Below, one piece after another: positions 8,135 to 15,147 of a stretch of DNA of 30,925 nucleotides. Every line of letters begins with the position of its first letter. Position 1 is the stretch's first letter. The notes beneath the pieces are model-generated. The model did no database searches and had not been told where the DNA came from. It was given only the letters and a program-made list of their open reading frames with translations. This DNA is from GCA-2733415 sp049609325 (GTDB lineage: Bacteria; Bacteroidota; Bacteroidia; Flavobacteriales; Flavobacteriaceae): positions 1 through 30,925 of the forward strand of contig JBMYYK010000026.1 of assembly GCA_049609325.1 (NCBI GenBank). The letters run 5' to 3'. The translations under genes were made by a program, and so were the position numbers.

Positions 8135-8950
8135 TTATACAGCAACATTAAAAGTTCTTAAAGCGTCATTTAAAGATGTTTTTTTATTAGTACTTTCTTT
8201 ACGTTTTCCAATTATTAAAGCACACGGTACTTGAAATTCTCCCGCAGGAAATTGTTTGGTGTAACTACCAGGGATAACTACAGATCTAGCAGGAATCACT
8301 CCTTTTGATTCAACAGGTATATCTCCCGTAACATCAATAATTTTAGTACTCATAGTTAGTACAACGTTGGCTCCTAATACAGCTTCAGTTTCTACACGTA
8401 CACCTTCAACAACAATACATCTTGACCCAATAAAAGCACCGTCTTCTATGATTACCGGAGCAGCTTGTAAAGGTTCTAGAACGCCACCAATACCAACACC
8501 TCCTGATAAATGCACATTTTTACCAATTTGAGCACAACTTCCAACAGTAGCCCAAGTATCTACCATGGTGCCTTCATCAACATAGGCTCCAATATTAACA
8601 TAACTTGGCATCATGATAACTCCTTTAGACACATAAGCTCCATGACGGGCTATGGCATTTGGAACTACACGAACACCTTTAGCTTCATAATCTCTTTTTA
8701 AAGGTATTTTATCATGGTATTCAAAAATTCCAGCTTCTAAAGTTTCCATTTTTTGTATAGGGAAATACAACACTACAGCTTTTTTAACCCATTCATTCAC
8801 TTGCCATCCATTTGCAGTAGGTTCAGCTACTCTCAGTTCACCACTGTCTAATAAATCAATAACTTTTCTTATAGTATCTTGAGTAGTTTGATTGTCAAGT
8901 AATTCTCGGTTGTCCCAAGCTTGTTCTATTATTTGCTGTATGTTCGTCAT
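8135..8950 (-). CDS. dapD: Tetrahydrodipicolinate N-succinyltransferase
   Basis: DapD transfers a succinyl group from succinyl-CoA to tetrahydrodipicolinate in the cytoplasm, in the succinylase route to meso-diaminopimelate and lysine. The 271-residue product has the usual helical N-terminus (about 1-90), then a left-handed beta-helix of hexapeptide repeats (about 95-220) with NAIARHGAYVSKG, IGAYVDEGTMVDTWATVG and LEPLQAAPVIIEDGAFIG, all standard for the family. I chose the ATG at 8948-8950, giving MTNIQQIIEQAWDN, which matches the family N-terminus; an upstream in-frame start would add 19 unlikely residues and run into the promoter region. It heads a tightly packed group with the LtaS-like and GT9-GT2 genes. 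The ruvX gene reads away from it. Confidence 0.95.
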   Translation of the reverse strand: MTNIQQIIEQAWDNRELLDNQTTQDTIRKVIDLLDSGELRVAEPTANGWQVNEWVKKAVVLYFPIQKMETLEAGIFEYHDKIPLKRDYEAKGVRVVPNAIARHGAYVSKGVIMMPSYVNIGAYVDEGTMVDTWATVGSCAQIGKNVHLSGGVGIGGVLEPLQAAPVIIEDGAFIGSRCIVVEGVRVETEAVLGANVVLTMSTKIIDVTGDIPVESKGVIPARSVVIPGSYTKQFPAGEFQVPCALIIGKRKESTNKKTSLNDALRTFNVAV

Positions 8951-9004
8951 GATTTCTGAAGTAATTTTTTGGTAAATATAAGGTCTTTCAAGCAAAAAAA
9001 AGCA

Positions 9005-9012
9005 CAAATATA
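9005..9012 (-). promoter_or_regulatory. -7 promoter element for dapD and the genes behind it
   Basis: Minus-strand TATATTTG exactly matches TAnnTTTG and lies 55 bp before the dapD ATG. No clear -33 element is seen at 19-21 bp. Confidence 0.45.
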
Positions 9013-9033
9013 TTTTTGTACAAATATTAATGG

Positions 9034-9041
9034 TATTTTTG
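9034..9041 (+). promoter_or_regulatory. -7 promoter element for ruvX-def
   Basis: TATTTTTG matches TAnnTTTG and stands 38 bp before the ruvX ATG. A second match, TATTTTTG at 9011-9018, is an alternative. A TTG at 9016-9018 is only 15 bp upstream of the 9034 box, shorter than the usual spacing. Confidence 0.4.
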
Positions 9042-9079
9042 CAGAAATATGTGTTGTTGTGTTCATCACACAGTGTTAT

Positions 9080-9493
9080 ATGGCAAAAATTTTAGCATTA
9101 GATTACGGACAAAAACGAACTGGTATAGCGGTTACAGATGATTTGCAAATTATAGCATCTGGGTTAACAACTGTTAATACCAAATTGATTTTTGAGTTTT
9201 TAAATACGTATTTTAAAGAAAATGATGTTGAAGTTATTGTTTTAGGAGAACCCAAACAAATGAATTATGAAGCTTCAGAAAGTGAAGTGCTTATCAAGAA
9301 ATTTATTCAAAAATTCAAGCAAAAGTATCCACAAATGAGTTTAGTTAGAGTAGATGAGCGGTTCACGTCTAAAATGGCTTTTCAGACTATGATTGATAGT
9401 GGTCTGAGTAAAAAACAACGCAGAAATAAAGCATTAGTAGATGAAATTAGTGCAACAATAATTTTACAATCGTATTTATACCATAAAAAATAA
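9080..9493 (+). CDS. ruvX: RuvX/YqgF-family Holliday-junction resolvase-like nuclease
   Basis: This 137-residue protein has the RNase-H-like fold of YqgF/RuvX. It opens with MAKILALDYGQKRTGIAV (D8 is the first metal ligand), followed by VIVLGEP in the middle, VDERFTS at about 91-97, and KALVDEISATIILQ with D121 near the end. In bacteria this family acts on nucleic acids; the E. coli protein takes part in pre-16S rRNA end processing. The ATG at 9080 is preferred because the open frame upstream would add 37 residues that cover the promoter and lack family similarity. The stop codon overlaps the start of def by one base (TAATG), so the two are translationally coupled. Confidence 0.92.
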   Translation: MAKILALDYGQKRTGIAVTDDLQIIASGLTTVNTKLIFEFLNTYFKENDVEVIVLGEPKQMNYEASESEVLIKKFIQKFKQKYPQMSLVRVDERFTSKMAFQTMIDSGLSKKQRRNKALVDEISATIILQSYLYHKK

Positions 9494-10083
9494 TGATATT
9501 ACCAGTAATAGCCTACGGTGATCCTGTACTTAGGAAAGTAGCAAAGGAAATTAGTAAAGACCATCCTAAATTAGATGAAATTATAGCAAACATGTGGGAA
9601 ACACAATACCACGCTCATGGTGTTGGAATTGCTGCTCCACAAGTTGGTTTATCCCTTCGGTTGTTTGTGATTGATGCAAGTCCGTTTGCAGAAGATGAAG
9701 GCCTATCTGCTGAAGAACAAGAGGTTCTGAAAAACTTTAAAAAAGTATTTATCAACCCTACAATAATCGAAGAATCAGGGGAAGAATGGGCGTTCAATGA
9801 AGGTTGCTTAAGTATTCCGGATGTGCGTGAAGATGTGTTTAGGCAAGAAACGGTAGTTATTGAGTATTTTGATGAAAATTGGAATAAGCACACAGAAACT
9901 TTAAATGGATTAGCTGCAAGGGTTGTACAACACGAATATGATCATATAGAAGGGGTGTTGTTTACAGATAAGCTATCACCTTTAAAAAAGCGTTTGATTA
10001 AAGGAAAATTAGCGAATATAACTAAAGGAAAAGTACGAGTAGATTATCGTATGAAATTCCCACAATTAAAAAAGAAAAGATAG
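9493..10083 (+). CDS. def: Peptide deformylase
   Basis: Def removes the N-formyl group from newly made proteins at the ribosome. All three family motifs are visible: GVGIAAPQVG at 43-52 (GxGxAAxQ), EGCLSIP at 103-109 with metal ligand C105, and QHEYDH at 146-151 with ligands H147 and H151 and catalytic E148. At 196 residues it is slightly longer than E. coli Def, with an insert of about 15 residues at 62-80 (ASPFAEDEGLSAEEQE) that is common in Bacteroidetes forms, and a lysine-rich C-terminus. It overlaps ruvX by one base, and a DUF5606 gene follows 48 bp later. Confidence 0.96.
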   Translation: MILPVIAYGDPVLRKVAKEISKDHPKLDEIIANMWETQYHAHGVGIAAPQVGLSLRLFVIDASPFAEDEGLSAEEQEVLKNFKKVFINPTIIEESGEEWAFNEGCLSIPDVREDVFRQETVVIEYFDENWNKHTETLNGLAARVVQHEYDHIEGVLFTDKLSPLKKRLIKGKLANITKGKVRVDYRMKFPQLKKKR

Positions 10084-10131
10084 GATAATAATATGTTGCG
10101 AAATTGTATATTCGCATTCAAATTTTAAAAT

Positions 10132-10542
10132 ATGAGTTTAGATAAAATCTTAGCAATTTCAGGAAAACCTGGTTTATATGAATTAAAAGCACAAACACGT
10201 TCTGGCTTTTTAGCCGAGTCGTTAATTGATGGAAAAAAAATATCAATAGGAATGCGTCATAATGTAAGTGTTTTAAATGAAATAGCTATTTATACATATG
10301 CAGAAGAAGTGCCATTAAGAAAGATTTTTAGCACGATAAAAGAAAAAGAAAATGGTGGTGAAACTATAAGTCATAAGGTTTCTAAAAACGAATTAGAAGC
10401 GTATTTTTCAGAAGTTTTGCCAGAGTATGATGAAGATCGTGTGTATGCAAGTGATATGAAAAAAGTAATACAATGGTATAACTTATTGCACAAAAGAGGT
10501 TTGTTAGATTTTGAAACTGCTGCAGTGACTGAAGAAGAATAA
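10132..10542 (+). CDS. DUF5606 domain-containing protein of unknown function
   Basis: The 136-residue protein matches the Bacteroidetes family DUF5606 by my recognition of MSLDKILAISGKPGLYELKAQ. It has no signal peptide or membrane segment and is probably cytoplasmic. The first 50 residues look like a small beta barrel (SGKPGLYELKAQTRSG, ESLIDGKKISIG). The second half is charged and helical, ending in WYNLLHKRGLLDF and an acidic tail. It lies between def and mazG in the same direction, in a ribosome and nucleotide housekeeping run. A hairpin terminator follows. No function is established that I know of. Confidence 0.85.
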   Translation: MSLDKILAISGKPGLYELKAQTRSGFLAESLIDGKKISIGMRHNVSVLNEIAIYTYAEEVPLRKIFSTIKEKENGGETISHKVSKNELEAYFSEVLPEYDEDRVYASDMKKVIQWYNLLHKRGLLDFETAAVTEEE

Positions 10543-10560
10543 GCATTAGAAAACAATACT

Positions 10561-10592
10561 AAAAACCTACAACAACCATTGTAGGTTTTTTT
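10561..10592 (+). terminator. Rho-independent terminator after the DUF5606 gene
   Basis: A 12-bp perfect stem (10561-10572 with 10579-10590, core ACCTACAA/TTGTAGGT) around loop CAACCA is followed by T residues. It separates DUF5606 from mazG, which starts only 21 bp later. Confidence 0.8.
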
Positions 10593-10612
10593 ATACACAA
10601 AAACATAGTCAT

Positions 10613-11386
10613 ATGAACTCTAGAGCACAACAATTAGACGCCTTTGATAGATTGTTAACCATTATGGATGAACTAAGAGCAGGTTGCCCTTGGGATAAGA
10701 CACAAACCATGCAAAGTTTACGTCACTTAACCATAGAGGAGACGTATGAATTGGGAGATGCTATTTTAGATAATGATTTGCAGGAGGTAAAAAAAGAATT
10801 AGGCGACTTGCTATTGCATATTGTATTTTATGCCAAAATAGGAAGTGAAACTCAAGACTTTGATATTGCCGATGTGCTTCACACCATATGTGATAAGCTG
10901 GTGTATCGTCATCCACATATTTATGCAGATGTTGCTGTTGAAAATGAAGAAGAGGTTAAGCAAAACTGGGAAAAACTAAAGCTGAAAGAAGGCAACAAAA
11001 GCGTATTAGAAGGGGTGCCAAGAAGTTTGCCAGCATTAGTAAAAGCCAGTAGAATTCAAGAAAAAGTAGCTGGTGTTGGTTTTGATTGGGAAGCGCCACA
11101 TCAGGTGTGGGAAAAAGTAGAGGAGGAGCTTAATGAGTTACAGGATGAAGTTAAAATAGGGAATACAAAAGCTATGGAAGATGAATTTGGCGATGTGTTA
11201 TTTTCATTAATTAACTATGCCAAACATTTGAATATTAATGCAGAAAATGCTTTAGAGCGTACTAACAAAAAGTTTATTAAACGATTTCAGTATCTAGAAC
11301 AAAAATCAAAAGAATTAGGGAAAAGCTTTGAAGACATGACATTAAAAGAAATGGATGTGTATTGGGAGGAAGCAAAACGCTTATAA
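10613..11386 (+). CDS. mazG: Nucleoside triphosphate pyrophosphohydrolase
   Basis: MazG hydrolyses nucleoside triphosphates to monophosphate and pyrophosphate, cleaning the nucleotide pool. The 257-residue length fits a two-domain MazG. The first domain has the diagnostic GCPWDKTQTMQSLR (24-37), then the metal-binding EETYELGDAI (E42, E43, E46) and KKELGDLLLHIVFYAK (E62, D65). The second copy has VEEELNELQDEV and EDEFGDVLFSLINYAKH after VGFDW. It starts at ATG 10613 just behind a terminator hairpin, so it depends on readthrough or on a weak promoter of its own; I see no -7 box in the short gap. A bidirectional terminator follows. Confidence 0.95.
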   Translation: MNSRAQQLDAFDRLLTIMDELRAGCPWDKTQTMQSLRHLTIEETYELGDAILDNDLQEVKKELGDLLLHIVFYAKIGSETQDFDIADVLHTICDKLVYRHPHIYADVAVENEEEVKQNWEKLKLKEGNKSVLEGVPRSLPALVKASRIQEKVAGVGFDWEAPHQVWEKVEEELNELQDEVKIGNTKAMEDEFGDVLFSLINYAKHLNINAENALERTNKKFIKRFQYLEQKSKELGKSFEDMTLKEMDVYWEEAKRL

Positions 11387-11387
11387 C

Positions 11388-11418
11388 AAAAAAGCCTTAC
11401 ATATTGTAAGGCTTTTTT
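11388..11418. terminator. Bidirectional terminator between mazG and the metallopeptidase gene
   Basis: A 13-bp perfect stem (11388-11400 with 11406-11418, core GCCTTAC/GTAAGGC) has a 5-nt loop and is flanked by A- and T-tracts, so it can act on both strands. It sits between two convergent genes. Confidence 0.85.
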
Positions 11419-11436
11419 GTTGATGTTTCAAAGGAT

Positions 11437-13263
11437 TTAGCGCTTGATGAATTTTATAGTTCTATCGGTATCATTTATTTTTAAAAAGTAAATACCATTA
11501 GACAATGTAGTAACAGACAATCTGTTCTGTTCAGGTGTAATGTGTTGCGTTTTAATTCTCTGACCAATTACATTATAAATGTCAACGGTTATTTGTTTTG
11601 TTATATTTTTAACTGTTATATGATTTGTTGCTGGGTTAGGATGTATGGTGATCTCTTGCATTTCATAGTCATTTATACCTAAAGAGTTGCAATCTAAAGG
11701 GCTAAGGTTATAGCCTCTGGCATTAAAACGAGCGGTCATAACATCAATATCAGCACAAGTCATACCATAACGTCCTGCTAATACCATATCCATTGCAGCC
11801 TGTCTAACTGCAGTGGCTGCTTGTGGTTGATTTGTACTACCGTTGGTCATGCCTAAACCTTCTAAAAATGCGGCGTCTGTTTTTGTTTTTCCAATGATAT
11901 CATAAATTTCCATTAATACAGTTGCCCAAATTTGTCCATCAGTATGTGGACCACCACCAACTAAGTCGTCAGGGTATATTGCAGTCACGTCAGAACGTCT
12001 TCCGTTCCATGTACTATTGCCATCCCATTTGAAAACTTTGTTATACATGTTATGACTTGAGTCCCATGAATTCACACTTCTACTATATGATTGCGCCCAG
12101 TAATCACCGCAACCCTCACTTAACCCATTGACTTGTGATAGCCCACCATTGGTTACCCAATCGTGTAAACCATGTCCTAATTCATGTAAAATCACATCAG
12201 CACATTCAGCATCATCAATTCCACCTTCTCCAAAGTTTAAAGAGCCACCACCGTAGGTAGATTGGTCTGCGCCGTTGTGAGCATGTGCATCAAAGCGTAC
12301 CACTCCGCCATTATATAATGATACAAGGGTTATGCCAAGGGTTTCGTTTATATATTTCAAACTCTCATGTAAATGGTAATAGGTGTTAGCTGCCTCAAAA
12401 CCAGATTGATCTCTAGTAAAATGAAAATCTGGCGAAGCTTGTGAAAATAGCCCTGTATTAGGATTTTGTAATGAAGCTATTTCAGCATAAGGGCCACTTA
12501 AATGATATTGTCCTCCAGAAAATTCTATACCTTCTAAAATTACATCGGTTCTTATGGCATCAAAAGCTGAATTGGTTGCATCATTATTGTCTAAATAAGG
12601 AGCAGTGTATGTGCTACTGGCAGCAGATAATGGTTCTGGTATAAATACTTTTGCTGTTCCATTGGCACGTCTCATATGGGTACTTTTTTTCGGTTTTTCT
12701 TTCTCTTTTTCGTGATGATTATAGTAAAATGCAACATCTTTTGAACTGATAATTTGTCCGTTGTGTGCATCAATAATAGTTTCCCAATAGCCGTTCAATG
12801 ATGTTGATAGGGTTTTAATACTGTAAGCTAATATTGTATCACCATTAATAGGGTATACGAATAGCTGCTCTTCTTTTTGTGTAATGGTACCTGTAATGTC
12901 TAAATGTTTTGCAGTAAGGGCAAGAGCTTCATTTTTTGAAATATTCGGGATGGTATTAATAGTTTCAATATGTTTATTGTAACTATTTGCAACATGACTT
13001 ACTTTACCTAATGTATTGATGTGTATGGTTAATTCTGCGTTATACACACGTACGTCGTTAACCATTTGGTAATAACGCAAGGTTTCACCAGAAGGACCTT
13101 TACGGTTAAAGAGCATCTTAAAGTGATGTTCAGGTTGAATGTCTAGTTGTTTTGAATTATTTTTAATCCATTGTTCAGCAATTTTTTCATTAGTACGTTG
13201 TGCAAATACAACTTGCATGCAACAGAATGTAATGATACTTAAATAGCGTAATTGTTGTTTCAT
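11437..13263 (-). CDS. Secreted zinc metallopeptidase (M4/M36-like gluzincin) with FTP propeptide and T9SS sorting domain
   Basis: The 608-residue preproprotein has a signal peptide (1 to about 21, ending VVFAQ), a fungalysin/thermolysin-type propeptide (about 25-175, with ETIIDAHNGQIISSKD at its end), a catalytic domain, and a type IX secretion C-terminal sorting domain (about 538-608: HPNPATNHITV, YNVIGQRI, LSNGIYFLKI, ending IKFIKR). Zinc ligands are in DVILHELGHGLHDW (HELGH at 360-364). The third ligand is probably E383 in GLSEGCGDYW, and H440 in GGPHTDGQIW is a candidate transition-state histidine. It would be exported by Sec, crossed over the outer membrane by T9SS, and released or attached at the surface. 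Its role is probably nutrient protein degradation. Placement in M36 or M4 is not settled, because the helix after HELGH differs from both type enzymes. Confidence 0.85.
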   Translation of the reverse strand: MKQQLRYLSIITFCCMQVVFAQRTNEKIAEQWIKNNSKQLDIQPEHHFKMLFNRKGPSGETLRYYQMVNDVRVYNAELTIHINTLGKVSHVANSYNKHIETINTIPNISKNEALALTAKHLDITGTITQKEEQLFVYPINGDTILAYSIKTLSTSLNGYWETIIDAHNGQIISSKDVAFYYNHHEKEKEKPKKSTHMRRANGTAKVFIPEPLSAASSTYTAPYLDNNDATNSAFDAIRTDVILEGIEFSGGQYHLSGPYAEIASLQNPNTGLFSQASPDFHFTRDQSGFEAANTYYHLHESLKYINETLGITLVSLYNGGVVRFDAHAHNGADQSTYGGGSLNFGEGGIDDAECADVILHELGHGLHDWVTNGGLSQVNGLSEGCGDYWAQSYSRSVNSWDSSHNMYNKVFKWDGNSTWNGRRSDVTAIYPDDLVGGGPHTDGQIWATVLMEIYDIIGKTKTDAAFLEGLGMTNGSTNQPQAATAVRQAAMDMVLAGRYGMTCADIDVMTARFNARGYNLSPLDCNSLGINDYEMQEITIHPNPATNHITVKNITKQITVDIYNVIGQRIKTQHITPEQNRLSVTTLSNGIYFLKINDTDRTIKFIKR

Positions 13264-13304
13264 ATTAGTATAATATATATGTGTATGCTACTAATATAAG
13301 TATA

Positions 13305-13353
13305 AAAACCAAAAAAGCCTTAATTGAGAATCAATTAAGGCTTTTTTGGTTTT
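13305..13353 (-). terminator. Strong terminator after fumC, 23-bp perfect stem
   Basis: Arms 13305-13327 and 13331-13353 are exact inverse complements (core GCCTTAATTGA/TCAATTAAGGC) around a 3-nt loop, with A- and T-tracts at both sides. It lies between the fumC stop and the start of the downstream peptidase gene on the minus strand, so it insulates the peptidase from fumC. Confidence 0.85.
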
Positions 13354-13367
13354 ATGTGTGAGTTAAA

Positions 13368-14765
13368 TTAGGCTAATGAGCCAGTCATATTAGCGGGTAC
13401 TACCCATAGGTCGTACTCTTCTTCAGTAACATAACCAAGACGAACAGCTTCATGACGTAAGGTAGTGCCATTTTCATGTGCTGTATTTGCAATTTCTGCG
13501 GCCTTATAATATCCAATTTTGGTATTTAATGCAGTAACTAACATTAATGAGTTGTTTAATAACTCTTCAATTCTTGTGTGATTTGGTTCAATACCTTGTG
13601 CGCAATTCACATCAAATGATACGCAGGCGTCACCAATTAATTGTGCAGACTGTAATAAGTTTGCAGCCATCATAGGTTTAAATACATTTAACTCGTAATG
13701 TCCTTGAGTACCACCAATAGTTACAGCAACATCGTTACCCATAACTTGAGCACACACCATAGTTATAGCTTCTGCTTGAGTTGGATTTACTTTTCCTGGC
13801 ATAATTGAACTTCCTGGTTCATTAGCTGGTATGATGATCTCTCCAATACCAGAACGAGGTCCTGATGCCATTAATCTGATGTCGTTAGCAATTTTATTTA
13901 ATGATACAGCTAATTGTTTTAATGCGCCGTGTGTTTCAACAATAGCATCATGAGCTGCTAATGCTTCAAATTTATTTTCAGCAGTAACGAATGGTAACTC
14001 AGTAAATTCTGCAATGTATTTTGCTACTAATACATCATAACCTTTTGGGGTGTTTAATCCTGTACCAACTGCAGTTCCTCCTAATGCTAATTCACTTAAG
14101 TGTTCAAGCGTGTTTTTTAAGGCTTTTAAACCGTGATTTAATTGTGATACATACCCTGAAAATTCTTGTCCTAATGTTAATGGAGTTGCATCCATTAAGT
14201 GTGTACGTCCAATTTTCACAACATCTTTAAAGGCTTCAGATTTTGATTGTAATGTATCTCTAAGTTGTTCAACACCTGGAATGGTAGTTTCTATTATTTT
14301 CTTGTAAGCAGCAATATGCATACCAGTAGGGAAAGTATCATTTGATGATTGTGATTTGTTAACATCATCATTTGGTGAAATGACTTTTTCTCCTTCACCA
14401 ATTACACCACCAGATAATTGTTGTGCTCGGTGAGAAATAACCTCATTACAATTCATGTTTGATTGCGTTCCAGAACCTGTTTGCCATATTACTAATGGAA
14501 ATTGATCATCGTGTTTACCGTCTAAAATTTCATCACATACTGCAGAAATTAAATCTCTTTTTTCTGTTGATAATACGCCTAAATCACAATTTGTATGTGC
14601 TGCAGCTTTTTTCAAGTACGCAAAACCGTATACAACTTCTAAAGGCATAGACGCAGCAGCCCCAATTTTAAAGTTATTTCTTGAGCGTTCAGTTTGTGCT
14701 CCCCATAGTTTATCTGAAGGCACTTTTACCTCTCCTATAGTATCTTTTTCAATTCTGTATTTCAT
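13368..14765 (-). CDS. fumC: Class II fumarate hydratase
   Basis: FumC reversibly hydrates fumarate to malate in the TCA cycle and needs no iron-sulfur cluster. The 465-residue length is normal. Visible signatures are TGSGTQSNMN (96-105), SSNDTFPTG (about 140-148), GRTHLMDATP (187-195, with H189), and the fumarase/aspartase signature GSSIMPGKVNP at 318-328 containing the catalytic serine. The C-terminal part ends in NMTGSLA, as in other fumarases. It is a single-gene unit: a likely promoter box lies at 14798-14805 and a strong terminator follows. Confidence 0.97.
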   Translation of the reverse strand: MKYRIEKDTIGEVKVPSDKLWGAQTERSRNNFKIGAAASMPLEVVYGFAYLKKAAAHTNCDLGVLSTEKRDLISAVCDEILDGKHDDQFPLVIWQTGSGTQSNMNCNEVISHRAQQLSGGVIGEGEKVISPNDDVNKSQSSNDTFPTGMHIAAYKKIIETTIPGVEQLRDTLQSKSEAFKDVVKIGRTHLMDATPLTLGQEFSGYVSQLNHGLKALKNTLEHLSELALGGTAVGTGLNTPKGYDVLVAKYIAEFTELPFVTAENKFEALAAHDAIVETHGALKQLAVSLNKIANDIRLMASGPRSGIGEIIIPANEPGSSIMPGKVNPTQAEAITMVCAQVMGNDVAVTIGGTQGHYELNVFKPMMAANLLQSAQLIGDACVSFDVNCAQGIEPNHTRIEELLNNSLMLVTALNTKIGYYKAAEIANTAHENGTTLRHEAVRLGYVTEEEYDLWVVPANMTGSLA

Positions 14766-14797
14766 GATATTTTTGTTGTGTATTTTAATAAGTAGCG

Positions 14798-14805
14798 CAA
14801 ATTTA
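14798..14805 (-). promoter_or_regulatory. -7 promoter element for fumC
   Basis: Minus-strand TAAATTTG matches TAnnTTTG, 33 bp before the fumC ATG. No clear -33 element. Confidence 0.4.
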
Positions 14806-14867
14806 AGTATTTATTTTAGGACTAAATAGAATTGTTCTTTTTTGTTAATAATTTTGATTTGTGATGC

Positions 14868-14897
14868 TTGACATTTGAATTATATCCATTATATTTG
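14868..14897 (+). promoter_or_regulatory. Bacteroidetes primary-sigma promoter (TTG-N19-TATATTTG) for the 55-residue membrane protein
   Basis: TTG at 14868-14870, then exactly 19 bp, then TATATTTG at 14890-14897: both elements and the spacing fit the flavobacterial consensus. This is the clearest promoter in the window. Transcription should start near 14904, giving a leader of only about 20 nt before the ATG at 14923, which rules out the longer TTG-start reading from 14875. Confidence 0.65.
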
Positions 14898-14908
14898 GCT
14901 CGAATTCA

Positions 14909-14922
14909 AATTTCCGGAAATT
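14909..14922. promoter_or_regulatory. 14-bp perfect palindrome directly before the small membrane protein start
   Basis: AATTTCCGGAAATT is its own inverse complement and ends at the base before the ATG. It fills most of the predicted short leader downstream of the promoter, so a bound protein could block initiation. It may also be chance in AT-rich DNA. Confidence 0.4.
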
Positions 14923-15090
14923 ATGTTTGATTTTGATCAATACTTAGGTTTTTTAGCATTTTTAACTATTCTAACAATAGGATTTTGGTTGTTAATCTTT
15001 TTAGCAACATTTGTAATTCCTTACTGGGTAGGAGGATCTTTAATGGAAAGATTAAAAGAGCTTAAAGAAGAACGAGCTGCTAAAAAATAG
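14923..15090 (+). CDS. Small membrane protein, 55 residues, unknown function
   Basis: This is a short gene starting at ATG 14923 and ending in a lysine-rich tail (LKELKEERAAKK). Residues 8-35 (LGFLAFLTILTIGFWLLIFLATFVIPYW in parts) form one long or two short hydrophobic helices. An amphipathic charged helix follows, so a single-pass or hairpin inner-membrane protein with a cytoplasmic C-terminus is likely. The open frame extends back to a TTG at 14875, but the strong promoter at 14868-14897 places the transcript start after that, so the ATG is chosen. The gene has its own promoter and its own terminator and is flanked by unrelated genes. I do not recognise a family. It could be a small accessory subunit of a membrane complex, but nothing in the neighbourhood says which. 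Confidence 0.75.
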   Translation: MFDFDQYLGFLAFLTILTIGFWLLIFLATFVIPYWVGGSLMERLKELKEERAAKK

Positions 15091-15107
15091 TAATAAGGTA
15101 TTACGAC

Positions 15108-15144
15108 AAAAAAAGAGGGAACTAAATCAGTTCCCTCTTTTTTT
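15108..15144. terminator. Bidirectional terminator between the small membrane protein and the outer-membrane receptor
   Basis: A 16-bp perfect stem (15108-15123 with 15129-15144, core GAGGGAACT/AGTTCCCTC) around loop AAATC, with a seven-base A-tract on one side and T-tract on the other, works in both directions between convergent genes. Confidence 0.88.
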
Positions 15145-15147
15145 GTT

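Noticed and set aside
8951..9007. 19-residue N-terminal extension of dapD
   Set aside because: It covers the -7 promoter box at 9005-9012 and adds residues not seen in the family; the ATG at 8948-8950 gives the standard N-terminus.
8969..9079. 37-residue N-terminal extension of ruvX
   Set aside because: The extension runs through the promoter boxes and overlaps the dapD leader; the family starts at MAKILALDYG.
14875..14922. TTG-start extension of the small membrane protein
   Set aside because: It overlaps the promoter at 14868-14897, so it would precede the transcript start; the ATG at 14923 is preferred.
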